Below, piece after piece: positions 34,817 to 46,608 of a DNA stretch of 64,000 nucleotides (positions are counted from its first letter, which is position 1; every line of letters starts with the position of its first letter). A model generated the notes under the pieces. The model had not been told where the DNA came from, searched no databases, and worked only from the letters and a program-made list of their open reading frames with translations. Source of the stretch: Hordeum vulgare subsp. vulgare (lineage: Eukaryota; Streptophyta; Magnoliopsida; Poales; Poaceae). Where the stretch lies: positions 343,340,638 through 343,404,637 of the forward strand of contig NC_058521.1 of NCBI RefSeq assembly GCF_904849725.1, read 5' to 3'. A program made the position numbers and the translations under genes.

Positions 34817-35350
34817 TTGCTTACCTGAGTGCATGAGGAACACTGCGCCACTCGTGTCCTCGAGTTGGCAGCAGTAGTGCATGCTCTAAAGACATGGCGA
34901 CATTATCTTCTGGGGAAGCGATGTGAAATATATACCGACCACAAGAGTCTGAATAATATTTTTACTCAAAGGGAGTTGAATATGAGGCAGCAAAGATGGT
35001 TGGAGCTGATCAAAGACTACAACCTTAGCATTCAATACCACCCCGGTAAGGCCAGTGTGGTGGCCGATGCCTTGAGCCGGAAGGCCTGCACCTTTAGTGC
35101 TATAATCAAGGAAAGGCTACCCGCCTTATATGACGAGCTAGAGAGCTTTGGGTTAGATCTAGTTGAACCAGGATTCCAAGCTAACCTCGAAGTCAAACCC
35201 ACTCTGGTAGACGACACCGAAGAGGCCCAGAAGGGGCACAAGAGCATCGAAGGCATCAAGAAGAATATCCAGGAAGGCAAGGCACCAGAATTCTTAGTGG
35301 ATGAGCAAGGAGTCGTTTGGTTTGGGAAACGTTTATCCGTACCCAACAAG
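34817..35350 (+). pseudogene. RNase H end and linker of element D
   Basis: Frame 34829-35440 gives [44 protein letters not shown] and [15 protein letters not shown], the C-terminal half of RNase H, then the linker to integrase. The N-terminal half with the first catalytic Asp is missing because the element starts here. The frame is lost near 35350. Confidence 0.83.
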
Positions 35351-36538
35351 GCTGATCTCACAACACGCCCTACTCGATTCACCCCGGTGGGACCAAGATG
35401 TATCAAGACCTCCGGGAAAGGTTCTGGTGGCATCGCATGAAGAGGGAAATAGCCTCCTATATCGCCAAGTGCAACGTGTGCCAACGTGTCAAGGCTGAGC
35501 ACCAGCAACCGGCTGGACTGCTAGCAACCTCTCCATGTGCCCGAATGGAAGTGGGACATAGTCGGCATGGACTTCATCACCGGTCTGCCTAAGTCGAGCA
35601 AAGGACACAACTCCATATGGGTCATTGTTGACCACCTAACCAAGGTGGCCCATTTTATTCCGATCAACGCCACTTACGATGGTAGCCAATTGGCCAGCCT
35701 GTATATCCATCGTATTGTGATTCTCCATAGAGTTCCCAAGGAGATTGTATCCGACTGAGGAATGCAGTTCAACTCAAGATTCTAGAAGAAGTCCCAAGAA
35801 GCTCTAGGAACCAAGCTCTCTTTCAGCACGGCCTTCCATCGCCACACGGGCGGACAGATGGAGAGACCGTATCAGATACTTGAGGATATGCTCTATTTTT
35901 GTGTCCTAGCACATTCTTCGTGAAGCACACTCTTCAAATGAGAGGATTGTCTGCCATTCGCTGAGTTCTCATACAACAACAACTACTAGTCCAGTGTCTA
36001 GATGGCCCCATTTGAAGTGCTATATGGACGGAAGTGCCGCACTCCTCTCAACTGGTCCGAAACTGGTGAATGATTCATTTCGGGCTAGTCGTTCTTCGTG
36101 AAGCAGAAGACAAGGTGCAACTTGTCACGGAATACCAGAAAGCAGCCAAGTCTCGACAAAAGAGCTATGTGGATTCTCACCGCAAAGAAGTGGAGTTAAA
36201 CCCGGAGACCAGGTGTACCTTCGCATCGGACCTCTCAAAGGAACCAAGCCTTTCCACATCAAGGGGAAACTTGCTCCAAGGTTCATTGGTCCTTTTAAGG
36301 TCACGACAAGGTGTGGAGAAGTTGCCTACCAGTTGGAGCTACCTCTGGAACTTCCGGGTGTGCACAACGTCTTCCATGTGTCATAACTCCGGAAGTGCGT
36401 GGAAGCGCCAAACCATCCAGATCTTTCTAAGGACATCGACCATCTAGCCATTGACCTTCAGGCAGACCTCACTTATCACGAGAGGCCAATTCGCATCCTG
36501 GATGAAGCCGAGCGTTGTACCAGAAGCCGCACCATCAA
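35351..36538 (+). pseudogene. Integrase and start of chromodomain of element D
   Basis: Frame 35398-35592 has the zinc finger [22 protein letters not shown] with both Cys intact. Frame 35537-35758 has WDIVGMDFITGLP with the first Asp and stops at TGA 35756. Decayed pieces continue to the chromodomain start RPIRILDEAE (about 36485-36515). There are frameshifts near 35525 and 36060 and several stops. The chromodomain is cut at 36538 by the DNA transposon. Confidence 0.83.
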
Positions 36539-37391
36539 GCGCGTGTTTGGTTTCATGGCTCACACCTAGCTCGTATCCGCCATGCAATTTTCTCCTTGTT
36601 TGGTACAGTGCATGCCTTACTGGGCCAGGCCTGACAGATGCAAAAGGAGCCTCTCAGCCAGGCTAAGGCGAACACAAGAATCCGCCGTATCTTCGAGCCA
36701 GACCCGTGCCTGCATGCGCACCTCGTGTATCTCCTTTTCCCTTTTCTTTATCTCTCTCTCACGCATCAGATTGGATCGAGCATCCAACTCGCTACTGCCC
36801 CCGTTGTCCGATCTCCGTCGGCCACCATTGGTTCATGCTCCCTCACCGGTTCTCCTCCATGCCCATGTAGGGGGGCACGTCGGCCACCAGCGATCGAGAG
36901 AAAGAAGGGGAAGGGGAGCACCTATGCGCCGTCAGTCGCAACCGGCTCAAGACTCCCCCTCGAACTGTTCCAGTCAATCCAGTTGTAGTTGCATCTCCGC
37001 CGCCGGCAACTCCTCTCGGCAGGCGATCTCTGCCACGGCCATTTCGTCGCCCTCCACCTCTTCATCTGATTGTTCTCAGCCACATCCACTACTCCATCTC
37101 AGTAGAATGTGCCGGATTGGTGGATTGTCTAAATCCAACTGGAAATTTGAAATTGTTTAAATTGCAAGAGAAAAGTTTACATAATTAAGCTCATTTTTTA
37201 CTTGAAATAATTAAGCCCAATACAGCCTACCAAACAACATCTATCATGTATAGCATCTCTGGTGTATCCGTATCATGCAATCAACCAAACCAACGTCTCA
37301 CCCCATCCTTGCATCCAATCAAACATGCCAGGCTCACCCACGATGCCCCATACGATGCAGTCTAGAGCCACCCAGGCAACCAAACACGCCC
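36539..37391. mobile_element. Non-autonomous DNA transposon, PIF/Harbinger-like
   Basis: Its ends are inverted repeats: GCGCGTGTTTGGTT at 36539 and the reverse complement GGGCGTGTTTGGTT at 37391. The 3-bp direct repeat CAA flanks it (36536-36538 and 37392-37394). Removing it and one CAA restores the exact length of the chromodomain seen in A (15615-15635). A 3-bp TSD and GGGCGTGTTTGG-like ends fit PIF/Harbinger, although that superfamily prefers TAA/TTA. No transposase is present. A GC-rich core at about 36650-37100 holds a 192-codon frame (36582-37160) without known similarity. Confidence 0.75.
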
Positions 37392-37494
37392 CAATTACTT
37401 CAAGGTTCAGTGGAGCAACCACACCGAAGCAGAAGCAACATGGGAGCGTGAAGACTAACTCCGATCCGAATTTACGTACCTTTTTAGCACCTAG
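37392..37494 (+). pseudogene. Chromodomain end of element D
   Basis: The reading YFKVQWSNHTEAEATWERED continues the chromodomain split at 36538. TAG at 37492-37494 corresponds to the stop of A at 15715. Confidence 0.75.
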
Positions 37495-37520
37495 CTTAGG
37501 AATCTCGGGGACGAGATTCT

Positions 37521-37537
37521 TGTAAGGGGGATAGGTC
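37521..37537 (+). other. Polypurine tract of element D
   Basis: TGTAAGGGGGATAGGTC precedes TGTCACACCC, identical to the tract of A. Confidence 0.75.
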
Positions 37538-39658
37538 TGTCACACCCTGTTTTTACCTTATTTCAACTGTAGCCTCTTCAAAAACCTGAGTTTATTAAAA
37601 CTTTTTCAGAAAGTTATATGAGAACCGTGATTGCCATTGTATGTGTGTATGCTTGAATGAGTGGATCCAAAAACAGTATTTTTATAACATGATATTTCCA
37701 TAAAAACCTTTTTTCTCATTTTGACTATTTCAAAACCTTGCTTTGGATTTGCACTACAAGACCCTGATTTCAAGAGAGTGCCTTCACCCAAAGATTGTAT
37801 TCTCGTAATAGCACTATTTTAACTATCCAAAATCATAAAATAATTATTTTATAAAATATTTTTATATTTTATTTTCATGTCCTTTTTGAGGACAGAAATG
37901 ATATTTCTGGGTGGAAAATTATTTTTCTACCTTAGAAAAATCTGAAAAACTTTGGTGATACTCACGGGACATATATTTTCCATACATAAGATTTTCATCC
38001 CCTATTTATGTTAAAAATATTTGAGCAAATTCTTGAAAACCTATTCTGTCTGTTTTGACCTTTTGAAATATTTCCAAAGGAAATATTTTCAATAAATTCC
38101 ACGAAAATTATAGAATGCTTCCCAAGCTATATTTGGTGGCCATGCCAAATTTCACATTATTCTAAGGTGGTTTGGTTCACCAAGTAATCCTGAAACCCTC
38201 TTTGTCCAGAATCAAGTTCTAGCAACTATACATAGCAAAGTTTGTTCAAATTGCCTGAAATTTTGCAGGAGTGCTCAACACCCCAAATGAAGAGTCCCTG
38301 CAAAAAATTGGATTTTTGGGGATTAATTTACCCACATACCCTTTTGAAAGGATAGTACTGCCCATTTGGGGGTGACTTCAAGTTTGCACTATCAAACTTT
38401 TCCGATGGAGCTCAAATTCGATGGACCATTCTACTTTTGCATAAAAACCCATGGTGTTAACTTTCAGCATCAATGGTGAAGGTTAACTACCCCAAACATC
38501 TATCGAACACCTTTTGCCAGCATGGTCAAACAGTAGTGAACCCCTGTACAACCACACCCTTTCCACTAAACTCTGAGTGCAAGCTGCCAGCACAACTCCT
38601 CAACTCCAGACAAGTGGCCCCTCTCTGGTTCCAAGCAGATCAGCCGAAATCTTCATTTTAGTTTCTGGCTCAAGACTGGCATCTCCTCTCCAAGCTCCCC
38701 CTTTGACCAGAAGTGAGACACTTGGATACCATACGGCTAACGGGCATCTAAGCCATCCCCCGGAAACGCCAGACAAGGCCAAACGCCCCAGAGTGCGCCA
38801 ACATGCTGTGCCATGCCAAATCTGTGGTCTGGGCACGCTATAGGGCGCACCCGAGGAAAAGGAGACCAGCCACGACTGGTTCTCACCTCCCCTCGGTGTC
38901 TCTCCGCTTCTCTGACAACCCTCTTGAATCAGGGCATCCTCAGGGCCCCTTCTCCCCCTCTATGCTGACCAGGGCGACGCGTGCCGCAGACGCCAGCTTC
39001 GGCCAGAAGAACGCGGCCACACATCACGCATGCACTAAGTCCTCATTCTCTCGTTGGGTCTTTGGGGTCTCAAACCACGTCCGCAAAACCGTGGTATCGA
39101 CCACGAGCTTTCTGTCCCTCTCCAGAAACCGTGGTGAAACCACCAGCGCGCTCCCGCACGGTGCACCGTTGCTGGCCTATACATAGGCCCCTCGCCCCAA
39201 CACCCTCACACCTCAACTCCAGAACCTCAATCGAGGCCCCAACCACCCCATTCGAGCACATAGAGCTCCAGTGCTCGAGACCGACCGAGGCCCCGCCGCT
39301 TTGGAGCTCCATCGATCTCGGGCTACAGGCCAGCTCTCGCGCTCCTCTCACCTCCTCCATGACCGTAGTTAGCTTAGGAACCTTCTCAACCTCTTCCCTA
39401 AGCATTTCCCTGCCCGTAGCACCCAACTCCACCACCACCCGTAGCACCTCCGCCGCGGCCACCTTGTCGCCAGTGACACTAAGACTCCTCGTCGTTTGTT
39501 CGGCCACTAACAGGTAGCCGACGATGCTACGGTGTCATTCCCTCCATCACCTGGACTCGAGGGTGTCGGTATCGCCGCCGGCGTGCCTCCCCTCCATCTG
39601 TCCAGAGGAGGAAGACGACCCTGACAAGCATGCCCCACCTGTCGGTGGCCAGTCTCTT
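37538..39658 (+). repeat. Element D 3' LTR, left part
   Basis: It aligns with A's LTR from its start, including a GC-rich block (about 38760-39650) and a TATA motif TATACATAG at 39178-39186. It is cut at 39658 by element E. Confidence 0.87.
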
Positions 39659-41432
39659 TGTAGGGTAACGTAGCATAAATTCAAAACAATTCCTACGCAT
39701 ATTCAGATCTTCCTATGGAGAGACCAGCAACGAGAGAGGGACGAGTGCATCCTCATACCTTTGAAGATCGCTAAGTGGAAGCGTTACTAGAACGCGGTTG
39801 ATGGAGTCGTACTCGCGGCGATTCAGATCGCGGTGTGATTCCGATCTAGTGCCGAACTACGGCACCTCCACGTTCAACACACGTGCAGCCCGGTGACGTC
39901 TCCCGCACCTTGATCCAGCAAGGAGGAGGGAGAGGTTGGGGAAGAACTCCAGCAGCACGACGGCGTGGTGTCGATGGAGAGACGAGGTCTCTCGGCAGGG
40001 CTTCGCCAAGCACCGGCAGAGAGGAGGAGAAAGAAGGGCAGGGTTGTGCCGAGGGAGAGGCCAAAGTCTGTCTCTGACAGCCCCAAAACCTCCACTATTT
40101 ATAGGAGGAGGGGAGGGGGGTGCGCCACCCCTAGGGTTCCCCCCTAGGTGGTGCGGCAGCCACCAGATAGGAGAGGGGGCGGCGGCCAGGGCAGGGAAAG
40201 GGGGGCGCCCTAGGTGGGCCTTGGGCCTCCCCTGCGCCTAGGGTTCCCCCTCCCTCCCTCTCTGGTGCGCATGGGCTGGGTGGGGGCGCACCAGCCCACC
40301 TAGGGGCTGGTTCCCTTCCCCACTTGGCCCATCTAGCCTCCCGGGGTCGTTGCCCCCTTTCGGTGGACCCCCAGGGCCACCTTCGTTGGTCCCGGTGGTC
40401 TCGGTACGTTATCGGTGACGCCCGAAACACTTCCGGTGTCCGAAACCATCCGTCCTATATATCAATATTTACCCCCGGACCATTCTGGAGCTCCTCGTGA
40501 CGTCTGGGATCTCATCCGGGACTCCGAAAAACTTTCGATAACCTCGTATAACAATTCCCTATAACCCTAGTGTCATCGAACCTTAAGTGTGTAGACCCTA
40601 CGGGTTCGGGAGATAGGCAGACATGACCGAGACACCTCTCCGGTCAATGACCATCAGCGGGGTCTGGATACCCATGGTGGATCCCACTTGCTCCACAATG
40701 ATCTCATCGGATGAACCACGATGTCAAGGATTCAATCAATCCCGTATACAATTCCCTTTGTCTGTCGGTATAGAACTTGCCCGAGATTCGATCGTCGGTA
40801 TACCTATACCTTGTTCAATCTCGTTACCGGTAAGTCTCTTTACTCGTTCCGTAGCACGTCATCGAGTGACTAACTCCTTAGTCACATTGAGCTCATGATG
40901 ATGTTCTACCGAGTGGGCCCATAGATACCTCTCCGTGACACGGAGTTACAAATCCCGATCTCGATTCGTGCCAACCCAACAGATACTTTCAGAGGTACCC
41001 GTAGTGCACCTTTATAGTCACCCAGTTACGTTGTGACGTTTGATACACCCAAAGCACTCCTACGGTATCCGGGAGTTGCACAATATCACGGTCGAAGGAA
41101 AAGACACTTGACATTAGAAAAGCTTTAGCATACGAACAATACGATCTAGTGCTACGCTTTGGATTGGGTCTTGTCCATCACATCATTCTCCCAACGATGT
41201 GATCCCGTTATCAATGACATCTAATGCCCATGACCAGGAAACCATGATCATCTATTGACTAACGAGCTAGCCAACTAGAGGCTTGCAAGGGACACATTGT
41301 GATCTATTTATTCACACATGTATTACTGTTTCTTGTTAATACAATTATAGCATGAACAATAGACGATTATCATGAACAAGGAAATATGATAAATAACCAT
41401 TTTATTATTGCCTCTAGGGCATATTTCCAACA
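39659..41432 (-). repeat. Element E 3' LTR
   Basis: On the minus strand it starts TGTTGGAAATATGCCC at 41432 and ends CGTTACCCTACA at 39659. A TATA motif CTATAAATA on the minus strand is at 40096-40104. Confidence 0.92.
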
Positions 41433-41447
41433 GTCTCCCACTTGCAC
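41433..41447 (-). other. Polypurine tract of element E
   Basis: On the minus strand GTGCAAGTGGGAGAC directly precedes the 3' LTR, the normal tract of Angela/BARE elements. F has the same sequence at 63781-63795. Confidence 0.85.
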
Positions 41448-41464
41448 TAGAGTCTATAATCTAG

Positions 41465-44400
41465 TTACATTGTGATGTATCGAACACCCATAACATTATG
41501 GTGTTGATCATGTTTTGCTCGTGGAAGGGGTTTAGTCAACGGGTCTGCAACATTCTGATCTGTGTGTACTTTACAAATATCTATCACTCCACTATGGACA
41601 TGGTCCTGGATGGAGTTGTAGTGGCGTTTGATGTGCTTCGTCTTCCGGTGAAACCTGGGCTCCTTGGCTATGGCAATGGCCCCAGTGTTTTCACAGAAGA
41701 GTGTCATTGGACCCGACGCGCTTGGAACCACTCCAATGTCGGTGATGAGCTCCTTCATCCAAATTCCTTCATGAGCCGCCTCCGAAGCAGCTATGTACTC
41801 CGCTTCACATGTAGATGCTTCCACGACTTCTTGCTTGCTGCTGCACCAACTCACTGCCCCACCATTCAAAACATATACGTATCCGGTCTGTGACTTAGAG
41901 TCATTCGGATCTGTGTCGAAGCTAGCATCGACGTAACCCTTTACAACGAGCTCTTCATCACCTCCATAAACGAGAAACATTTCCTTAGTCCTTTTCAGGT
42001 ACTTCAGGATATTCTTGACCGCTGTCCAGTGTTCCATACCAGGATCACTTTGGTACCTCCCTACCAAACTTATGGCAAGGTTTATATCAGGTCTGGTACA
42101 CAGCATGGCATACATAAGAGAGCCTACGGCTGAAGCGCAGGGGACATAACTCATCTTCTCTCTATCTGCTGCCGTGGTCGGTGACGGAGTCTTACTCAAT
42201 CTCATACCTTGCAAAACTGGCAAGAACCCTTTCTTTGAGTTTTCAATATTGAACTTCTTCAATATCTTGTCAAGGTATGTACTTTGCGAAAGACCTATGA
42301 GGCGTCTCGATCTATCTCTATAGATCTTGATGCCTAATATGTATGCAGCTTCTCCAAGGTCCTTCATTGAAAAACTCTTGTTCAAATAGGCCTTTATGCT
42401 CTCCAACATTTCTGTATTGTTCCCCATCAATAATATGTCATCCACATACGGTATGAGGAAAGCTACAGAGCTCCCACTCACTTTCTTGTATAGACATGCT
42501 TCTCCGTAAACCTGTATGAACCCAAACGCTTTAATCACCTCATTAAAGCGAGTGTTCCAATTCCGAGATGCTTGCACCAGCCCATAGATGGAGCACTGGA
42601 GCTTGCACACTTTGTTAACACCCTTAGGGTCGACAAAACCTTCTGGTTGCATCATATACAACTCTTCCTTAAGGTTCCCGTTAAGGAATGCTGTTTTGAC
42701 GTCCATTTTCCCAATTTCATAATCATAAAAGGCGACAATCGCTAACATGATTCGGACTGATTTCAACTTCGCTACGGGAGAGAAAGTCTCTTCGTAGTCA
42801 ACTCCTTGAATTTGTCGAAAACCCTTTGCGACAAGTCGAGCTTTATAAACGGTTACATTACCGTTTGCATCAGTCTTCTTCTTGAAGATCCATTTATTTT
42901 CTATGGCTCGCCGGTCATCGGGCAAGTCCACTAAAGTCCATACTTTGTTCTCATACATGGATCCTATCTCGGATTTCATAGCTTCAAGCCATTTGTTGGA
43001 ATCCGGGCCCGCCATCGCTTCTTCATAGTTCGAAGGTTCACCGTTGTCTAACAACATGATTTCCATCACAGGGTTGTTGTACCACTCTGGTGTGGAGCGT
43101 GCCCTCATGGACCTTCGCGGTTTAGTAGTAACTTGATCCAAAGTTTCATGATCATTATCATTAACTTCCTCTTCAGTTGTTGTAGGCGCCACGGGAACAA
43201 CTTCCCGCTCTGCGCTACTATCCTGTTAAAGAGGGGGTGTAATTACCTCATCAAGTTCTACCTTCCTCCCACTTACTTCTTTCGAGAGAAACTCTTTCTC
43301 TAGAAAGGATCCGTTCTTGGCAACAAAGGTTTTACCTTCGGATCTAAGATAGAAGGTATACCCAATAGTTTCCTTAGGGTATCCTATGAATACGCATTTC
43401 TCCGTTTTGGGTTCGAGCTTTTCTGGTTGAAGTTTCTTCACATAAGCATCGCAGCCCCAACCTTTCAGAAACGACATCTTAGGTTTCTTGCCAAACCATA
43501 GTTCATACGGTGTCGTCTCAACGTATTTAGACGGTGCCCTATTTAAAGTGAATGCTGCAGTTTCTAGTGCGTATCCCCAAAATGATAGCGGTAAGTCGGT
43601 AAGAGACATCATAGATCGTACCATATCTAATAAAGTGCGATTACAACGTTCAGACACTCCGTTGCGTTGCGGAGTGCTAGGCAGCGGCAGTTGTGAAACG
43701 ATTCCACACTTCCTTAGGTGTGTGCCAAACTCGTGACTCAAATATTATCCTCCACGATCAGATCGTAGACACTTAATTTTTCTGTCACGTTGATTCTCGA
43801 CCTCACTCTGAAATGTCTCAGATTTGTGCTTCATCAAGTAGATATACCCATACCTACTCAAATCATCGGTGAGAGTGAGAACATAACGATAGCCACCGCG
43901 AGCTTCAACGTTCATTGGACCACACACATCAATATGTATTATTTCCAATAAGTCGGTTGCTCTCTCCATTATTCCTTAGAATGGAGTCTTAGTCATCTTG
44001 CCCATGAGGCACGATTCGCATGTGTCAAATGATTCAAAATCAAGAGACTCTAAGAGTCCATCAGTATGGAGCTTCTTCATGCGCTTAACGCCGATATGAC
44101 CAAGGCAGCAGTGCCACAAGTATGTGGGACTATCATTATCAACTTTACATCTTTTGGTACTCACACTATGAATATGCGTAACATCATGATCGAGACTCAT
44201 CAAGAATAAACCATTCACCAGCGGAGCATGACCACAAAACATATCACTCATATAAATAGAAGAACCATTATTCTCTGACTTAAATGAGTAGTCGTCTCGC
44301 ATTAAGCAAGACCCTGATACAATGTTCATGATTAAAGCTGGTACTAAATAACAATTATTAAGGTTTAAAACTAATCCCAACAGTAGATGTAGAGGTAACG

Positions 44401-44878
44401 TGCCGACGGCGATCACATCGACCTTGGAGCCATTCCCGACGCGCATCGTCACCTCGTCCTTTGCCAGTCTCCGCTTATTCCGCAGTTCCTGCTTTGAGTT
44501 GCAAATGTGAGCAACAGCACCGGTATCAAATACCCAGGAGCTACTACGAGCGCTGGTAAGGTACACATCAATAACATGTATATCACATATACCTTTAACG
44601 TTGCCGGCCTTCTTGTCCGCTAAGTATTTGGGGCAGTTCCATTTCTAGTGACCCTTTCCCTTGCAATAGAAGCACTCAGTCTCAGGCTTGGGTCTATTCT
44701 TTTTCTTCTTCTCAGCATCTGGCTTACCAGGCGCGGCAACGGCTTTGCCGTCTTTCTTGAAGTTTTTCTTACCCTTGCCCTTCTTGAAACTAGTGGTCTT
44801 GTTGACCATCAACACTTGATGCTCTTTCTTGATTGCTACTTCTACAGCTTGGTGGGAGAGATTGGAGGATTCTGTCAA
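41465..44878 (-). pseudogene. Copia polyprotein of element E, one frame with four stops
   Basis: All pieces lie in one minus frame: zinc knuckle CFYCKGKGH at 44650, protease FDTGAVAHIC (44525), the pre-integrase block with HCCLGHIG...C..C (44120-43995), integrase with HIDVCGP, SDRGG and NGVSERCNRT (43940-43640), RT with KARLVAKGF, KTAFLNG and YVDDILL (42860-42435), and RNase H with VDASFDTD, CEAEYIA and DPLTKPLP (41930-41500). The only lesions are in-frame stops near 44645, 43976, 43745 and 43226. The 41465-43192 part alone is 575 codons. Domain order protease, integrase, RT confirms Copia. Catalytic residues of protease, RT and RNase H are intact. Confidence 0.9.
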
Positions 44879-45353
44879 TTATAGCATCATCCGGAAGTTC
44901 GACTCCAAGTGAAGTCAGACGACCGTGTAACCCAGACATTTTGAGTATGTGCTCACTGACAGAACTGTTCTCCTCCATCTTACAGCTAAAGAACTTGTCA
45001 GAGACTTCATATCTCTCGACACGGGCATGAGCTTGAAAAACTAGCTTCAGCTCTTGGAACATCTCATATGCACCGTGTTGCTCAAAACGCCTTTGGAGCC
45101 CCGTTTCTAAACTGTATAACATGCCAGACCTAACCAGAGAGTAGTCATCACTCCGCGTTTGCCAGACGTTCAGAATGTCTTGGGCTTCTACGGGAGCGGG
45201 AGGGTCACCTAGCGGCGCATCAAGGACATAAGCCTTTTTAGCTGCTTCAAGGATGAGTTTCAAGTTGCGAACCCAGTCCGCATAGTTGCTACCATCATCT
45301 TTCAGCTTGTTTTTCTCTAGGAATGCATTGAAATTGAGGTTGACGTTGGCCAT
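44790..45353 (-). pseudogene. gag of element E
   Basis: From ATG 45353 the minus frame reads MANVNLNFNAFLEKNKL, then ADWVRNLKLILEAAKKAYVL, and RILQSLPPS, the Gag N-terminal and core blocks of BARE/Angela elements. The frame leaves the conserved reading after LPPSC (about 44860) and the polyprotein frame takes over at IKKEHQVLMV. In intact relatives about 25 residues lie between these blocks, so a deletion with frameshift has occurred. Confidence 0.87.
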
Positions 45354-46594
45354 CTACAATATTTATAAAGAGAACTTTTAGAATAAGTTCATGACAATTA
45401 AGTTCATTTAATAAAATTAAGTATGAACTCCCACTTAAATCGACATCCCTCTAGTCATCTAAGTGATACATGATCCATGTTGACTAACCCTTGTCCGATC
45501 ATCACGTGAGACGGACTAGTCACCATGGTGAGCAACTTCATGCTGATCGTATTCAACCATATGACTCATGTTTGACCTTTCGGTCTCTTGTATTCGAGGT
45601 CATGTCTGTACATGCTAAGCTCGTCGAGTCAACCTAGGTGTTTCGCGTGTGTAAGTCTGGCTTACACCCGTTGTATGCGAATGTTAGAATCTATCATACC
45701 CGATCATCACGTGGTGCTTCAAGACAACGATCCTTCGCAAGGTGCACACTTAGGGGAATACGTTCTCAAAATTTTAAGAGGGATCATCTTATTATGCTAC
45801 CGTCGTTCTAAGCAGTAAGATGAAAAACATGATAAACATCACAATGCAATCATATAGTGACATGATATGGCCATTATCATCTTTGCTCTTTCGATCTCCA
45901 TCTTCAGGCATCGCATGATCATCATCGTCACCGGCGTGACACCATGGTATCCATCATCGTGTCTCGGTGAAGTCGTCACGCCAAGTACTACTATCACTAC
46001 TACTATAGCTAACCGTTAGCAATGAAGTAAAAGTAGTAAGAACATGGCGTTGCATCTCATACAATAAATTAAGACAACTCCTATGGCTCCTGCCGGTTGT
46101 CATACTCATTGACATGCAAGTCGTGAAACCTATTACAATAACATGATCATCTCATACATCAGACATGCAACATCACAACTTTGGCCATATCACATCACAT
46201 GTCAAACCCTGCAAAAACAAGTTAGACGTCCTCTAATTGTTGTTGCAAGTTTTACGTGGCTGATTTGGCTTTCTAGCAAGAACGCTTTCTTACCTACGTG
46301 ACAGCCACAACGATGATATGCCAAAGCTATTTACCCTTCATAAGGACCCTTTTCATCAAATCCAACCCGACTAGAGTAGGAGAGACAGACACCCGCTAGC
46401 CAACTTTATGCACGGTGTGCATGTCTGTCGGTGGAACCAGTCTCACGTAAGCGTACGTGTAAGGTCGGTCCAGGCCGCTTCATCCCACAATACCGCCGGA
46501 AAAGAATAAGACTAGTAGCGGCAAGCAATTGAAAAATCATCGCCCACAACCTTTTGTGTTCTACTCGTGCATAGAATCTACGCATAGAAAACCT
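45354..46594 (-). other. Untranslated leader of element E
   Basis: About 1.24 kb between PBS and gag without a credible ORF. A long leader of this size is normal for BARE/Angela-type elements; in BARE-1 it carries dimerisation and packaging signals, which I cannot identify here. Confidence 0.7.
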
Positions 46595-46607
46595 GGCTCA
46601 GATGCCA
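46595..46607 (-). other. Primer-binding site of element E
   Basis: On the minus strand TGGCATCTGAGCC resembles TGGTATCAGAGCC, complementary to initiator tRNA-Met, with two differences. It begins one base after the 5' LTR. Confidence 0.75.
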
Positions 46608-46608
46608 C

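Noticed and set aside
34043..34821. Ordinary solo LTR with TSD
   Set aside because: The pentamers ACACT and TTGCT do not match and the flanks belong to two elements in opposite orientation.
36582..37160. Host gene of 192 codons
   Set aside because: It lies wholly inside the DNA transposon, is Ser/Arg/Pro-rich low-complexity and has no recognised domain. A captured fragment remains possible but is not supported.
39874..40430. ORFs of 60-100 aa on both strands in E's LTR (also 46796-47451)
   Set aside because: They come from GC-rich, low-stop LTR sequence, lie around the TATA box and have no family resemblance.
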